The position numbers and the translations under genes are program-made. From the NCBI GenBank assembly GCA_036320915.1, contig JAXBDG010000001.1, positions 3,928,001-3,992,000 of the forward strand: a DNA stretch of 64,000 nt. Reading direction: 5' to 3'. The number at the start of each line of letters is the position of its first letter. The first letter of the stretch is position 1. This stretch comes from Linnemannia elongata (lineage: Eukaryota > Mortierellomycota > Mortierellomycetes > Mortierellales > Mortierellaceae). Shown piece after piece: positions 1-13,900 of this stretch. The notes beneath the pieces were generated by a model that worked only from the letters and a program-made list of their open reading frames with translations, was not told the origin of the DNA and ran no database searches.

Positions 1-881
1 TCATTTTTATGAACCAATTGCACCATGTTTGTTATCACTTCCAGCAAAATAAAAAATCGTACGAGAAAGAGCAAAAAGACGGGCAAAGTGTCCCCAGTTT
101 CAGCAAAATAGCAACACAACAGAAAAAAAAGAGTCATCGCAAGGTTGCACAAGGCCACAAGCCATGCGCACCTTATTTTTCCCTCGGTCTTGATCGATCC
201 AAACCACCTTTGTCTGTCACTCCCTACTCACACTGGCGTACTCTGCACTGCATCCCTAAGTGTCTGCCCCCCTATGCAACCCATAAATTATACCTGGCAT
301 CAACCCCTCTTTCTTAGCCCTTGTTCATGAATCAGATACACAGACAATGCGCAGTCGCTACCCCCAAGTCAAGTCCTGGCGCCATGTTTTTTTCCCAGAG
401 AGACTCGAGGTACCGAAAGGTAAAAGGTGATAAAGAGTCAGTCAGTCAAGCTCCGATCCAGAAATATAATTCTGCTTGTCTTGAATCAAACAGGTCATAC
501 TCATCTCATGTTGAACGAATGGAACGTAACATTACTCACAAAGGCAGACATCGACAAATCCCCCATGGACAGACCATCTATCCTACTGTCGTAGTTGAAC
601 AAACCACTCGTCAGCAGGGGGTAATTCGCTCTACCACATCAACGCCTATCCTTTACTACCCCCCCTGACTTCATTTTCATCTCTATCTTAGCATGCAGTT
701 GGATCTATGGGCATACACAGCAATAGCACCTTACATCGTGCCTTACCAATCTTCTCCACTACCCCTATCCTACATCCCATCTCTCTAAAAAAACACCAAT
801 CACTTTGCCATCTCCCTCTCTCTTTTCTTTTCTTACTTGATGAAGTAGACATGAGATGGCACTCTAGGGAGTGTGAAAAAC

Positions 882-882
<1 letters not shown>

Positions 883-917
<35 letters not shown>
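883..917. repeat. A35 homopolymer
   Basis: 35 consecutive A bases. One of four runs of similar length (35-41) in the window, all outside coding exons. No duplicated flanks were seen that would mark it as a retroposed tail. Confidence 0.95.
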
Positions 918-920
<3 letters not shown>

Positions 921-3571
921 GCAACGCTGCAGTTAAAATGAATCCCTGGAACAGTGCTTTGCCGCCGATTAGACACAACACACAAGTACCCCGCGCGGAT
1001 GAGTGGGTCGATCCAGTACATGGAGAATTTTTTACGTGTTGCGGCGGACAAGGAGGTTTTTCCACTCCAACTCTAAATTGGCAACGATTGTCAAAGTCCT
1101 TACTCCCTTCCTTCTTTGGTGCGCAATTCGTCCCTCTTATATCACTTCTGTGTGCATCGTCTATTCCACTTTCTCAAAGGAACAGGAAGGCATCCCTTGA
1201 TTGGTGTTTTTATACACGAAGGAAAAGATACAACACTCCTTTTTTTTCTCACCTCTGTTTTTATGGTAGAGGGTGATCTAGCAAGGATGCGCCGTTCTGC
1301 GTGCACGCTGTTTCTTCGTATGCTGCGCACAACTCACTGACGCTTCTTTCAACAACGCAAGCATAAACAGCTACACACAACCACATCCACACAAGCAGCG
1401 GCTCCTAGGTCCTCCTTGTCCTTGACCAGCATACACTTCGAGTCACACACCATCCATCCACACAACTTTCTCACACCTTCCTTCGCAAAGGCCACTTCCT
1501 CTTCAGGTGAACTAAGGACCAAAAGAAACTGTTGATCTTACTGTACCCTTAAGAAAGCTACATTTTTTTTCTCCCCAGCCACCGAATTGACCTGTGTGGC
1601 TTGGATAGCGAGAAGGAGGCGGAGCCAACAACACCTTTATTTTTTTCCGCCTCCCTTTCTCAACTGCGCCCGTCTTTCTCTAGCCTCTCAGCCACACACC
1701 CCCTTTTGCCTAGGAAAGAGCTATGTGAGCCATATATTCCAGCAAAAGTCAATTAAAAGCGCGCTATGCCCTCCTCATCCCAGGTTCGCGACTGCTCACT
1801 TCTGCTTGGTCCTAGGGGCCCATTCATTCTTCATCTCTTGGACAGAAGGACCCGGTTCACTTTGTCGATCCATCCCCTTCTTTTTTTCTGGTCACGCACT
1901 CATAGACTATCTGCACCCCAACCTCTTTTCCTCTCTCTCTCCTTTTTTGTCTCTCTTTGCATCCTCGCTCCTTCCCCTTTTCATTCTTTTTTTTTTTCAC
2001 GGACTCTCGTTGTTGAGCCAACGGATAAATAAAAAAAAACCACACTCACAAAAGGGGACAGACAGTTTATGGTCTAACAGCATATCTTTTTTTTTTTTTT
2101 TTTTTTGAGCACACAGACCGCTGTTGCTTTTTTTTATACCCCGTGGTTGTTACTGTCGACGTTTTCTGGGCACGATTCCTGAACGACGAATGGCGCGAAC
2201 AGGGTTAAAGGGAGGGCCTAGGTCTCGACCGTTTGAAAAAAAGACAAAAAAAAAAAGGATAGAGTAACGGGCACATAGTTTTTTTAGTGCCAATGCAAAC
2301 CCCCCACCGCCACCACGGACATCAAGGAAGACTAATCTGATTTGGGAGAGCTCATACCCTACCCTGTTCCTGGTTTCCTCCAATTGCTCTATTGGTGTGT
2401 GCTTTGCGCCATCTTGCTGAACTTGATGATGGTATTGGTTAGCGCTTTTTTCTGCTCTTTTCATGTTTCTTTTTTTTTTTTTTTGGGTGGATGGGTCGTT
2501 GGTGGATGGTGAGTGGTCAATGAATCACGGTAAGGGGATATGTTATGAACGGTTGTTTTTAATCGAAAAGTACAACGGACTAAAAAAAAAAAAAAAAAAA
2601 AAGTGTAATTAAACTACTTGGCTCTCTTACGTTATTTACACATCCTATCCCCGTGCATTGTTATTGTTAACGAGAAAATGAGATGGAGGGTAGGATGTTA
2701 GAAGGGTGCAATAGATCAGCACGGAGGAAGGTCAATGCTATGGGGTAAGAACGAGAGCTTAAAAAAAATAGCAAGAACGAGAGATAGATGGAGGGTGGGT
2801 AAGGGTGTGAATAGATGTGTGTGAGATAAAAAGGAGGGAAGAGGACATCAAGCACTAAAATGCGTGCTCTTCCACTCATACACACACACACCATGCAAGG
2901 CAATTCTAGCGTATGTTTATGCCCGATGGTGTGTTAGGGGCAAGGGGGGCAGAGCAAATTAGAAAAATAGGAACTAGACTTTCTGAACAAAATGGATAAG
3001 GAAGTGGCGGTGATCTAATCATGATGCACCCTTGTCCTTGGGTCTTATTGCTTGGGCCTGGTAGGAGGTCAGGTCTCATGGTCCAGTCTAAAATGTGGAA
3101 AAAGAAGAAAAAACCATCGATGGGTTAACAAAAACGGTTACATTGCAGAATCGCTCTATCATGTCTTTTCCCTGTCTCCTTTATTTCTATACTCCGTCAA
3201 GCTGACGAGATGGGTCCATGCTAAGAGGCAGTCTCCTGTCTTTGCCTGAGTGTATGTGCGTGTGCGTGCGTGCATAGGTAGGTAGGCATAATGGATGAAT
3301 GAACATCGACGAATAATAAAAGCTTGGACCACTCGCTCACTCACTCATAGGGTCTTTTCAATTTCCGACGTTTTATGAAAACAATGCACGTAGAAAGAAG
3401 ACAAAGCGAAAGAGAGAACAGAAGAGAGAAGGGAGGAAGGCAGAGGAAAACAGTAGCAAGATCTTCAACGCTTACATATTGTTTAATGTCATTCAATACC
3501 CCCAATGTGCTGTTTGCTTCTTTGATTTTCAGAGATGAAATGCACCTAAAAACACCTGTATAGCTTGCAGC

Positions 3572-3580
<9 letters not shown>

Positions 3581-3613
<33 letters not shown>
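3581..3613. repeat. (GA)16 microsatellite
   Basis: Uninterrupted GA dinucleotide repeat in gene-free DNA, with imperfect GA-rich sequence just before it. Confidence 0.9.
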
Positions 3614-3618
<5 letters not shown>

Positions 3619-6600
3619 CTTAGACATGCTTGGACATGCTTGGACAGAAGCAAAGGAAAATGAAAAATAAACAACAGATCGGACTTTTCCAAACGGAGGG
3701 TAGGGGAGGAGGGTCCGTGAGGACTGTGAGAGAAAGAAAGAAGCGAACATGAAAAAAACGTCTTTTTCATCATTTTCTTACTTAGATCTATTGTGCCAAT
3801 GCCCACTGGGTGAATGTCGACTGTCGAGGGAACAAGGGACAGCCAAGAGAAAGATCAAAGGGAAGGGAAGCGAAGGTGCAAAGGTAGGTGTGCAAAAAGG
3901 GGGGCAATGTTACACAACCTCTATGCGATGGACGATTCTATCGGCGGTGAAGTGGAAAAATGGATGCAAAGACAGGAGCAGGCATGAACGCAGGACGACC
4001 ATGGCATACAGTAGTCTAGCATAAAATTAGCTGGGAAGAACGTACAGTCGAATTTGTTGTTTACATGGACTACGCCGTCACCATACATAAGCAAAAGTAA
4101 GCAGAATAACAAAAGCCAAAGGCAAAGTCTTGCCCTGCCCTGCCTTTGTCCCTGATTCTCGCTCAGTCCAGCCCTTGCCACTCGTAAAATCGATGTCCGA
4201 CGATGTTGGTGTATGCGATATGCAAAAAAATGAAAGGAGGACTCTGGGAAAGTGGAAGTGAGAGGGAGAGGTCTGCGCTCCTACTTTTATGCCTCGGACT
4301 CTCGGCTGAGTAAGGTAGGATGGTGGGATGGGTCAATTGTTTTCATTGTTTGTTTGGTTGGCTACCATACATGTAGGATTGGTATTGGATGGGAATGGAT
4401 TGGATTACAAGACAAATGAGGGTGCATTGGCGGAATGGATCGATTGGATGGTGGGTGGGTGATTACTTTTGTATTCTTTACCACCCACACGACCTCGATT
4501 TGAACCCCACCCAAGGATGGGGGAATGGGCATAACGAGAGCATGGGGAGAGGAGAGAGAGGCGGATGGATAGGGAACCTACCGACGCCCAAAAAGTGAAC
4601 CGAGATGCTCGCCGCCTTCACCTGCAGAAGTCTGGGTCGGATACCCCATCCATCAACTCAAGGGTGTAAGGTATGCAAAATGTATGAGAGCCGACTTGGA
4701 TGGACAGAAGGGTGGGTACCTTGAAAAAAAAAATAGAGCAAGAGAGAGGAGACCCGGATGGGTCGAGGTACAAGGGTTGATGAGAGGTGGTTTTTGTGGA
4801 GGTAAACTCTAAAGGTCCAATGGAAGGTAACAGTGATGAGCATGCACAGAGGGACAAGGGTTCAATAGGGGACAGGTAATGGGCTGTCTAATGATTCGAC
4901 CAATGAAAATTCTCGAGATGGGGATTTGAGATCAGATATTATTGACGTGTCAGGGACGCGTTCGAGGTAGCCCTTCCTTTGCGTCTCATTGGTGGTCATT
5001 GGACTTACCTCACCAATTCACTGATCTGGAAGCTAACAAAAAAAAAAACAAAAATAAAGGGGGAGAATGAGGTGCTGAAATTGACTGAAAGTGCAAGAGG
5101 ACACTGCGGTACAGTGCAAAAAGAAAGATCCTTTCTAAGGCACTTGACTCGTCGCCATTATCATCATCATCTTCTTCATCACACACCTTCGTCCAAGTCT
5201 TTGTCTTCACACACACTTTCGTTTGTCCACAAGAACAATGATCACAACTCACAACATTCCAAACAACAAGAAGCAAATTGTTTATAATTCATTGGCATTT
5301 GTGCCGACGGTGAGCCTGAAGTGTCCCTTCTCCCCACTTCCTCCCTTACTGCTTCATTCTCCGAAGGTTAAAAAGAACAATGCCCCATGACATCCTCCCA
5401 TTCCATTCAGCTTTGAGTGCATTGGTCGGATGGTTCAAAAAGGGATGGACATCTTCCCTTCTCCCATTGTGGAGCGAGAAACGTAAAAAAAGGAGAGTAG
5501 GAAAGGAAGAGTACAACGAAAAGGAGTGCTTGTATGTTGACGTTGTGGAGTTCTGCATTGTTGAAGGAAGACACAAAAGAGGGATCGGAGAAGTGAATAA
5601 ACGAAGTGTGGGAATCGTGCGCCCCCGCAGCCTCAGGGATAGAACAGGCGCAAGTAGGCATAGTACGTGGATAGTACATGAGGCGGAAAAAGCCAAGCCA
5701 AGCCCAAGCGAAAGCCAAAGCATCATCAATATCATCGGCTTCTGCCCTTCCCATTATTGTAGTTTCGTCTCGGTGGCCGTTTGTTTATTTTTATCCCCCC
5801 TTTTTTCTTCCTTGTTGTTGTTATTTTTTTTCCAGGGTCCCTCTCGTCTTCGTCACACACATACGAAAACATAACAACACGAAAACATAGATCTAAAAGA
5901 AGTGAGGGAGTTGTGATGAGCGATGAAAACCTTTTTTTTTTATTCTGTTTCTGTTTCTGTTATATTTTCTTCCCGTAAGGAGGTGGTTATTGTTTTTCTT
6001 GTTCACTCCCACCAGATCGATTCTTCAGCCCGTGTACGTATACAGAGATCCCCTGGATGAAAATACATCGCCCGTTACAACCAAGAATGAGAAACAAAGA
6101 GCAGTGAAAGAATAAAAAAAACACAGAAAGGCAACCACCATGAATAAAAAGAATGAGAGCTCCGATATCTCACCCAGTCCGGATCCCCCATCCTCAATTG
6201 CAAAGCTAAGAAAGACAGGGGAAGGAAGAAAGAAATAGAAGGGGGAAATGAGAGGTGCGTGGTGCGGATGCTCTCACCATTTCTCTCTCCCTTGTTTCTT
6301 TTCTCCCAGGCACAAACACGTTATTACAACCCGTGATGATCAAATTTTTTTTTTCTTCTCTCCTCTCTCTGTTGCCGTTATGCATGTAGCCTCTCTCATA
6401 AACATAAACAACAACATAAACAAGTGTGAGCCAACAATGGGAAACAGTTCACCAACGAGAGTTAGCCTTGGAGAGAAGGAAGGGGAGAATGTTTGTTGGG
6501 GTTGAAAGGTTCAATCTGCATCTTGGATGTGGAGAAGAGAAGGAAAGGTCGAAACTATTCGAGATGTTCAATTGGGTGGGGTGAAATAATAAAGAAGTTA

Positions 6601-7291
6601 TTCTCTTATTGAATGAGAGGGGACTAAATGACCATTGAAGGGAGTCTATATCCAACACCATGCAAAAAGAATAAAAAAAACATTACACCACCATTCACAC
6701 CATCCCACATCCCATCCTAGGCCTCATTGCATATCCAGTCCTTTTCAGTAGGTCATCCAATATTCAACTGAATGCGAAAGTATCCAACCATGATCCATGT
6801 ACATGTACCCCATCTTCGAACCCTTTCACCCTGCCTTTCTCCCTTATTCAACAGTACAATGCGCCTCACACCACTCTCCTTCCCTTCCCTTCTCCCTCTC
6901 TGCCGCCCATCCCCTTTTTACCAGTTTTTATTTTGAATGTGTATGTATTCTTTCTTCCCCCTCCACAAAAAAAAGTTGGTCCTGTCGCGATCTCGGCGTT
7001 GTTCTCCACAGTTCCCTCCATGCCCTCATCCCACCCTCTGACCATCCTTTCTCTCCCTCTTTTTTTCTCCCTCCCTTTTTTTTTGTTTCTCTCTCTTACT
7101 CCGTCGAATGGTCGGACACTTTTTTTTTTTTTTTTGTGAACACATTGTTGCATCGTCATCCCTATGTGTTGGGAACAAGTATGAGGAATAAAAGAAAGGG
7201 ATAGCAATGATGAAGAGAAGGAAGGGGTGGCATTGAACTCTGATTTCTCGTATGTTGATCTGTCGTTCGATCCACATCCCTTTCTTCCCCA

Positions 7292-7294
<3 letters not shown>

Positions 7295-7340
<46 letters not shown>
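7295..7340. repeat. (CT)23 microsatellite
   Basis: Uninterrupted CT dinucleotide repeat in gene-free DNA. Confidence 0.95.
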
Positions 7341-7344
<4 letters not shown>

Positions 7345-8030
7345 GTCTTTTTGTTGCTTTAGTGTTCCGATCTCTTTCTTCTTCGACTCTCTTTCTTTTC
7401 TCTGTGCCCTAAGAAGCAACAATAGCAACAACAGTCAAAGCAAAGAGGCGGGACAGGTGGACCTTAGAAGAAGCCTAGGGACAAGAAAAAGGGTACCTCT
7501 TTGAAAAGAAGATGCGATATTGCCATTAATTAAAAAAAAAGGGCGATGGGGGTGGGGTCACGGCTCTCTTTACTCAGCGACAACAACATCTGTTCAGAAA
7601 AGAATAGAAAAAAACCTAATAAAAAAAGAATGGACGCATCTTTTGAGGTCACACAGATGGTCGAATGTTTCGATAATCCAATACTTTAGTTGTTGTTGTT
7701 TGTTGCTTGTTGTTGTTGTTGTCGTTGTCGTTGTCTTGTTCAAGCAAGTCATTTGGACACAAGGCTCTCTCTTTCTCTCTCTGTCTCTCTCTCTCTGTTA
7801 TTTGCCTCGGTCGGTTGGTGGTTCGGTCGGTCGGTGTGGGTAGTATGTTCTCCCCACCAGACTACAAGTATACAAACGGGCGTCCCTTCCCGTCTAGTTT
7901 CTAGTGTTGTTTTCCTTTGTTGTGCCGTAATTGTTCGTTTGTGAACACAAAACAAAGGGAGTGACAATAGCAAAAGAAAGAGAGATGTAATAATTGAGAA
8001 AAGAGGAGAGGAGAAAAAAAAATATATAAA

Positions 8031-9180
8031 ATGTCGTTGACGGACATGGCCTTTGTCCAGCTTCCCCTTTTGCCTCCCCCACTCTCCTCTCCCATCCTCC
8101 TTCCCTCTCTTCACCGCCCATTTTTTTTCTGTTGTGTCTTTCTTCTTCCGCCCAGCCCAACACACCCTCCTTTTTACTCCTTCTTCTTCTCTTCTTCTTC
8201 TTATTGTACTCTTACTTCTTCCTCTTTTTCCCTTCGTCATCTCTTTTCTATTTTTTTGGGGTGTTCATCATCTTTCATCGCAGATCCAAATCAAATCAAC
8301 CCTCAAAGAAGAATAATAATAGGCTTCTTTTCTCTCCTTCTCTCTCTTCCTCCTCTTCTCTTCTCTTCTCTTCTCCATTTCTTCCTTGTCCTACAGAACA
8401 TATTCCTGTTGACTCCTTTTCCCCCTCTTTTCCTTTCCTTCCTTTCCTTACCTTGCCTTCGTCGCCATCCTCTGTTCATAGCCATACTCAAGTCTTATAC
8501 TTTACTTGTATCAACATTATACCCTGTACTTCTACACCTACCACGCAACGATCCAACGATTCAACAACCCCTGTCCGATCCCGGCCCTATCCAATAACAA
8601 CAACAACCACCATTGATCGACATTCAGGTACGCATACCAACTCACCTCTTCCTACGCGGAAAGATATCGCTTACACATACACACACCCCACTCTATCCTT
8701 CCTCCTTCCTTACTTCCTCCCCCGCTTCCTTTCAACGCTATTCTATATCCACGTTTCCTCCTCCCTTTCTTCATCTTCTTCTCCACCAATTCCTCCCGTC
8801 GTTGTCGTCCCTCTTTCCTCCCTCACTGTCTCGCTTACACAAACTCTCGCCCCGACGCCCTCCACCCTTCCCTTTTCATCAAACTTCTCCCACACACGCT
8901 TCCCTCCCGCGCGTCTTTCCCAACCCACCAGAAACACCCACAAACAAACAAAAAACAAACAACCACCTCCTATTGCCTACAACACAACAACAACAATAAC
9001 AACCTGCTCCTCCCCACCGCCCGCCTTTCCCCCAATTGCTCTCGGATTCCCCCTCCCTCCTCCCAAAAGTCCAATTGATCTACTCGATCCTCCCACCCAT
9101 TCCCTTCTCGTCCCTTCTTCCCATTTTTGCTCTTTTTTCCTTTCCTCTCTCCCCCAAAGCTCACCACCATGACTCCTTTC
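8031..9180. other. Pyrimidine-rich tract
   Basis: The plus strand is strongly C/T-rich for over 1 kb, with reiterated CTT/TCC words and almost no G. A 346-codon open frame spans 8132-9172, but it is a product of this bias (S, P, L, F, T runs) with no domain or splice logic, so I do not call it a gene. Pyrimidine-rich blocks are common upstream of fungal genes. Confidence 0.6.
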
Positions 9181-10984
9181 TTTCTTTTTTTCCTTTGTTC
9201 ATACTCAGAACAATGTTTACCAAATATATGTTCCTATGCTCTCGACTGCCTGTGGAGAGATGGAGTGAAAAATAGGGGACTACAATTGGGAACAACAACA
9301 TACACAAAACATAAACAAACAGAGATATATCCATAAGAAAAAGAAACTAAGAACAAGCAAAGAAAAGGGACGAAGAAAACACGTTGTACTACGCGTATTG
9401 GGTATACCACTCCATGTCATGGGGGTTACTTTGTAAAAGGCACAGGAGAGACACCAAAAAATACAATCGCCGCTGTCTTTGTGCATATTCCGACAGGGGT
9501 GAGAGAGGGGGTGAGTGACAAAGGGAGAGACCGAGGACAGAAAGAAAGGTCACTTAAGACGTTCTTCAAAGAAAGAAAAAAAAAGTACGAGTACTGAGAG
9601 GAATACGACACAAACTCAAAGTATGCTCTCCTCTCCTCTCTCTTTGTATCTTTCCACTCTGTTTCTCTGTTCCCCCAAAAATAAATCAAAGCCCAGTACG
9701 ATGCCTACAAAAGAAGAGTAAACCTTGCTTCCTTCCCTTCCCTTCCCTTCCCTTGGAGGAGACAGGGAGAGTCATATCAGCGCCCAAAGGGAAAAATTAC
9801 ATATCCCTTTGTCCCTCTCCTTTACTCTCTGCCTGTCCTCTCTGTCGACCTCACTTCCTTTCTTCTTTCCGCTCTTCCCTTCCTTTACCCCTTTATTTTT
9901 TCTTGCGTCTCTTTTTGTGGGGGAGAACGAACTGCGCGAGTGGGCTGGACACCACAAACAAAGCAAAGTAAAGAGCAACAACAACAACAAAGCAGCAAGG
10001 GGGTAGCTAGCTTGACCTAGCTATATCAACACGTCTGCTGTCGTTTTTTCTTTCTTCTTCTCATTCCTACCCTCACATCAAATTTTTTTTATGCTGAAGA
10101 GCACGGCTTATGCTGTTATGCCAGGGGGTGAACACAAACAAGAAAAGGAAAGGAGACTGTAGAAAAAACAAACAAACACAACAACACATCCCAAAAAGGA
10201 CCATGTCTCTCCACATCCAGGCGCATACAAAGCATGCATTACGGCTATATGCATACACAATGCCCCCTCTCTCTTCTTTCTTTCTCCACTTACCCCCTTC
10301 TCTCGTCCCTGTCCCTTTGTCCCATTGTTTCCCTTCACTCCCGGTCTCGTCTCTCCCTAGCATCAAGGGTGCGGAGCGGAAGGACACTAAAAAGACTTGG
10401 ACCGTGGGTGTTTTTTGTCATCCTAAGCACCCAAATTCTGATGGGGAAGTGTTGCACACCCGTTCCCATCTCCACCAGTCTCACTCCGCCAAAGAGGAAG
10501 ATATGGTCGGTGTTTACGGACCCTTTTTTGTATTTCATGGAGGCAGCTCCCCTTTCTCTTCTCTTTTCTTTTTCTCCTTTCTCCTTTCGCTTTCATTTTC
10601 TTCTTTTCTTTCTGTTTTTTTTCCTCCATCGCACTCCCTTGCATAGCAACTTTTCCCCCTTGTACACTACTTAATACATAATACTCTAATTGTAATAACT
10701 CACTGTACTCACACATACCTACATACGCTCTCTCTTCACTACTCCTTTCCTACACTATCTACATCAACAGCCACTGTCTCATCATCGCCGCCCAGAGCCC
10801 TTTGACTCCTACAATACCCGTGTCCCCTTCCTTCTTGTCAACCACTCACGGATTCTACGACTACCCCTCCTTCACTCACCCACAACACCTTCAACATCTA
10901 CAGATACGCCTGTACTACCGACATACACACATACACCAACGTAATATTTGTAGTCTCCGTTAGTCCTTTCTTGCACACCTCGGT
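9181..10984 (+). promoter_or_regulatory. Upstream region of the kinesin gene
   Basis: About 1.8 kb of C/T-rich sequence precedes the proposed kinesin start codon at 10985. It includes short CCCTT-type reiterations near 9730-9756 and CT-rich sequence directly before the start. No separate gene is supported. Which part is promoter and which is 5' untranslated leader cannot be read from sequence. Confidence 0.4.
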
Positions 10985-13900
10985 ATGAACACTGCAGTCA
11001 AGTAAGTCATTTATCAACCATAAATTGTTGTTCATTTATTTTTCAGGCACCATCAAGGAACCAATTGATCCACAATGAAATGTAACTCACTCCCTGCCAA
11101 TCATATCTGGTGTCGTCCGAAACCAATAGAGTTGCGCTTCGTGTCCGCCCTTTGACGCTACAGGAGCAGATCAGCAACTGTTCAGAGTGCATATCCTACG
11201 TACCCAACGAGCCCCAGATCGGTATCGTCGGCTCAGACAAGTCCTTCACATTCGACTATGTCTTTGATGAAGAGTCAAATCAACGCCATGTCTACGAAGA
11301 GTGCGCAAAGGAACTCGTAGAGCGGTTTATTGAAGGGTAAGTGTTTCTCTTCTGATTGAATCATCATATTCGCACAACACAAAGTTCTCTCCTAACAACA
11401 CTATCCATTATTCTTTCATGTATGTAGATTCAATGTCACTATTCTGGCCTATGGGTAAGTGAAGTAGAAAAAAAAACACTTGATCTGACCATTGATATCC
11501 GTGCTCATCATCACTCCCCCCAGGGCGCATAAGGCCCATTACGGCGACTAACTATTCTAATCCCCAACAAATATGAACAACTATAGACAAACGGGAAGTG
11601 GAAAGACATATAGCATGGGAACAGGACTTCAATACCAAGGCAACCCCGACCCAGGTACGATCGATTTCCTCAGTTTCTTTCTTGTGCACACGAACGGGAG
11701 GATGGATGTCTCAGTTGGACCCATAGTAAAAAAAAATATATATCAGATCGTCGATACGCCCAATTCGGGAAACTAATTTCGGCTCATTGTTTACTTACCT
11801 GCAACGCATTGTGCTACCTGCATTTCCTCTTTGTTTTTTCTATTGGTTTCATGTAGCTATTGTTCCCAGGGCCGCACATGCCATCTTTCAACTGCTGGAT
11901 GCCCAAATGGAGAAGGACCCATCGATGGAATACCAAGTCTATGTATCTTTCCTGGAACTGTACAACGAGGAGTTGATTGACCTCTTGCAGACACAGCCAC
12001 GCGTCCGCAAGGACACAATCCAAGTTCGCGAAGATGGCTTTGGTGGCATCTCTTGGCAGGGCGTCAAGGAGCAACAGGTTGCTTCTGCCCAAGAACTTTT
12101 GGAGTAAGTCTGTCGTGACCTTGGTTCTCGCAGTGGTGCTTACGATTATTTTCATAATAGCAGATGATCTAACCTTTGCCATTCGTCTTTGATAATAATT
12201 AGCTGGTTGCAAAAGGGATCACTGTGCAGGACAACAGCAGCAACAGACATGAATCAGACATCTTCACGTTCGCACGCCATCTTCTCTGTCATCTTGAAGC
12301 AACAGCGCTCAGAAGAGCCCGATCCAACACCAGAGGGCGAGGAGGAGGACGCAGCAGATGTCGCCCCTCCCAAGACCCCTCATGAGAAGCCGCTCAAGAA
12401 GCTCGCCTCCAAGTTCCACTTTGTCGATCTGGCTGGATCAGAACGACTTAAGAGAACGCGTGCAGTAGGAGACCGTGCCAAGGAGGGTATCTCGATTAAC
12501 TCTGGATTGTTGGCGCTCGGCAATGTTATCAGCGCCTTGGGAGACGAGTCTCGCAAGTCGTCCCATGTGCCATATCGTGATTCAAAGCTGACTCGTCTTC
12601 TTCAGGATTCTCTTGGAGGCAACAGTGCGACTTTGATGCTTGCCTGTGTCTCTGGAGCCGATGCCGATGTGAGTGAGACCATCAGCACACTCGTTTATGC
12701 CAACCGCGCCCGTAACATCCGCAACCGTGTCGTCATCAACCAGGATTTTAGGGATTCGACCAACTCGGAGATCGCACAGCTGCGTGCCGAGATCAACCGA
12801 CTCAAGATGGAGAACAGCTCCTTCAGAGCCATGGGATCTGGACCCGCCACAGAGCTGGATCAGCGCCGTGCTGCAGAGGAGATGCGGTCTCTCCGAGGAG
12901 AGGTCACCCGTCTTCGTGAGCGCCTGAGGGAGAGTTCTTCCGAGCTCTGCGATGTCTTGGCAGAGCGTGATACCCTTTTGGTCGAGCGCGAGGTAACTGG
13001 AGATGCTGACATTGAGGCTCACCCCATCATGATGACCTATCACCACACCGTGATGCAGCTCAAGGACCGTCTCATTGCTGCTGAAGACCAGGCACTGGAG
13101 CTCCAGACTTTGTTGTCGCAGAAGCCTCAATCGGTCTTTGGTCGTCGCCCCAACGGACCTAATCGTCAGAAGGCACCCTCACCCTTCAAGAGGAGAGTCG
13201 AGCCCATGACGGATGATGACCATGACGCCGATGGTGAGCATGAGGATGGCCACCACCGCAAGGACTCCTCCCCTCCTCGTGGCCGCACTTCCAAGCGCAA
13301 GAGCAGACAGTCTTCCCGCGCCGTTTCTCGATTCGATTTTGGTGCTGCTGCCGCTGCTCTCGGTGTTGAGCCCGCCAAGCTCCCAACCAGCCCTCCAATC
13401 CCTCAGGTCGAGCAGCTCTTGTCCTCAGGCGGAGCTTCGAATTGGTTCCAGAGTCTCAAGACCACCGAGAACCAGCCCCTGTCGGCCCACCTCGACTACT
13501 CGTCGGCTTCGTCGTCGCTCCCTCCTCTGCCTAACGACTCGGACTCTTCCCACAGCTTCTCTCGCCGTCGCCGCGCAGGCCGCCACGGATCTGGCGGTGT
13601 TGCCGAGACTTTGGACAAGGCCAAGGAAGATATCCGTCGTGGTTTGTTGTTGCTCAAGGCCGAGAAGAACGGTATGGGTATGGACATGGATCTCCTCAAC
13701 ATGTTGGATCCCACTGCCCCCATGCAGCTCCGCCCCAGCCCTGCCTCGAGCCGTCGTCGCGGCTCGACGACCTCGTCCTTATCCTCGGGATCTAACCGAT
13801 CTCGCTTCCAGTCCACCATGCCTACCTTGGAGGATGTCATTGGTGTCCGCAGCCCCATGTCGCCCATGCGCCAGTCCTTCCCCTTCCCTCCTCCCTCAGT

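Larger units (their letters stand above)
1..8030. other. Gene-poor low-complexity DNA, no supported gene
   Basis: I find no convincing coding region here. Open frames are short, compositionally biased and lack recognisable motifs. The stretch holds many simple repeats: a 35-base A run at 883-917, T or A runs near 2089-2106 and 2583-2602, a (GA)16 tract at 3581-3613 and a (CT)23 tract at 7295-7340. Both strands are rich in short homopolymers. It could contain untranslated transcripts or promoter elements of a gene to the left, but nothing in the sequence shows that. Confidence 0.6.

Noticed and set aside
4480..4560. Possible minus-strand tRNA (GGGTTCAAATC word)
   Set aside because: Only the B-box-like word is present; no cloverleaf.
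8132..9172. 346-codon open frame on the plus strand
   Set aside because: It follows from C/T-rich sequence (runs of S, P, L, F, T), has no domain, and alternative frames are just as open.
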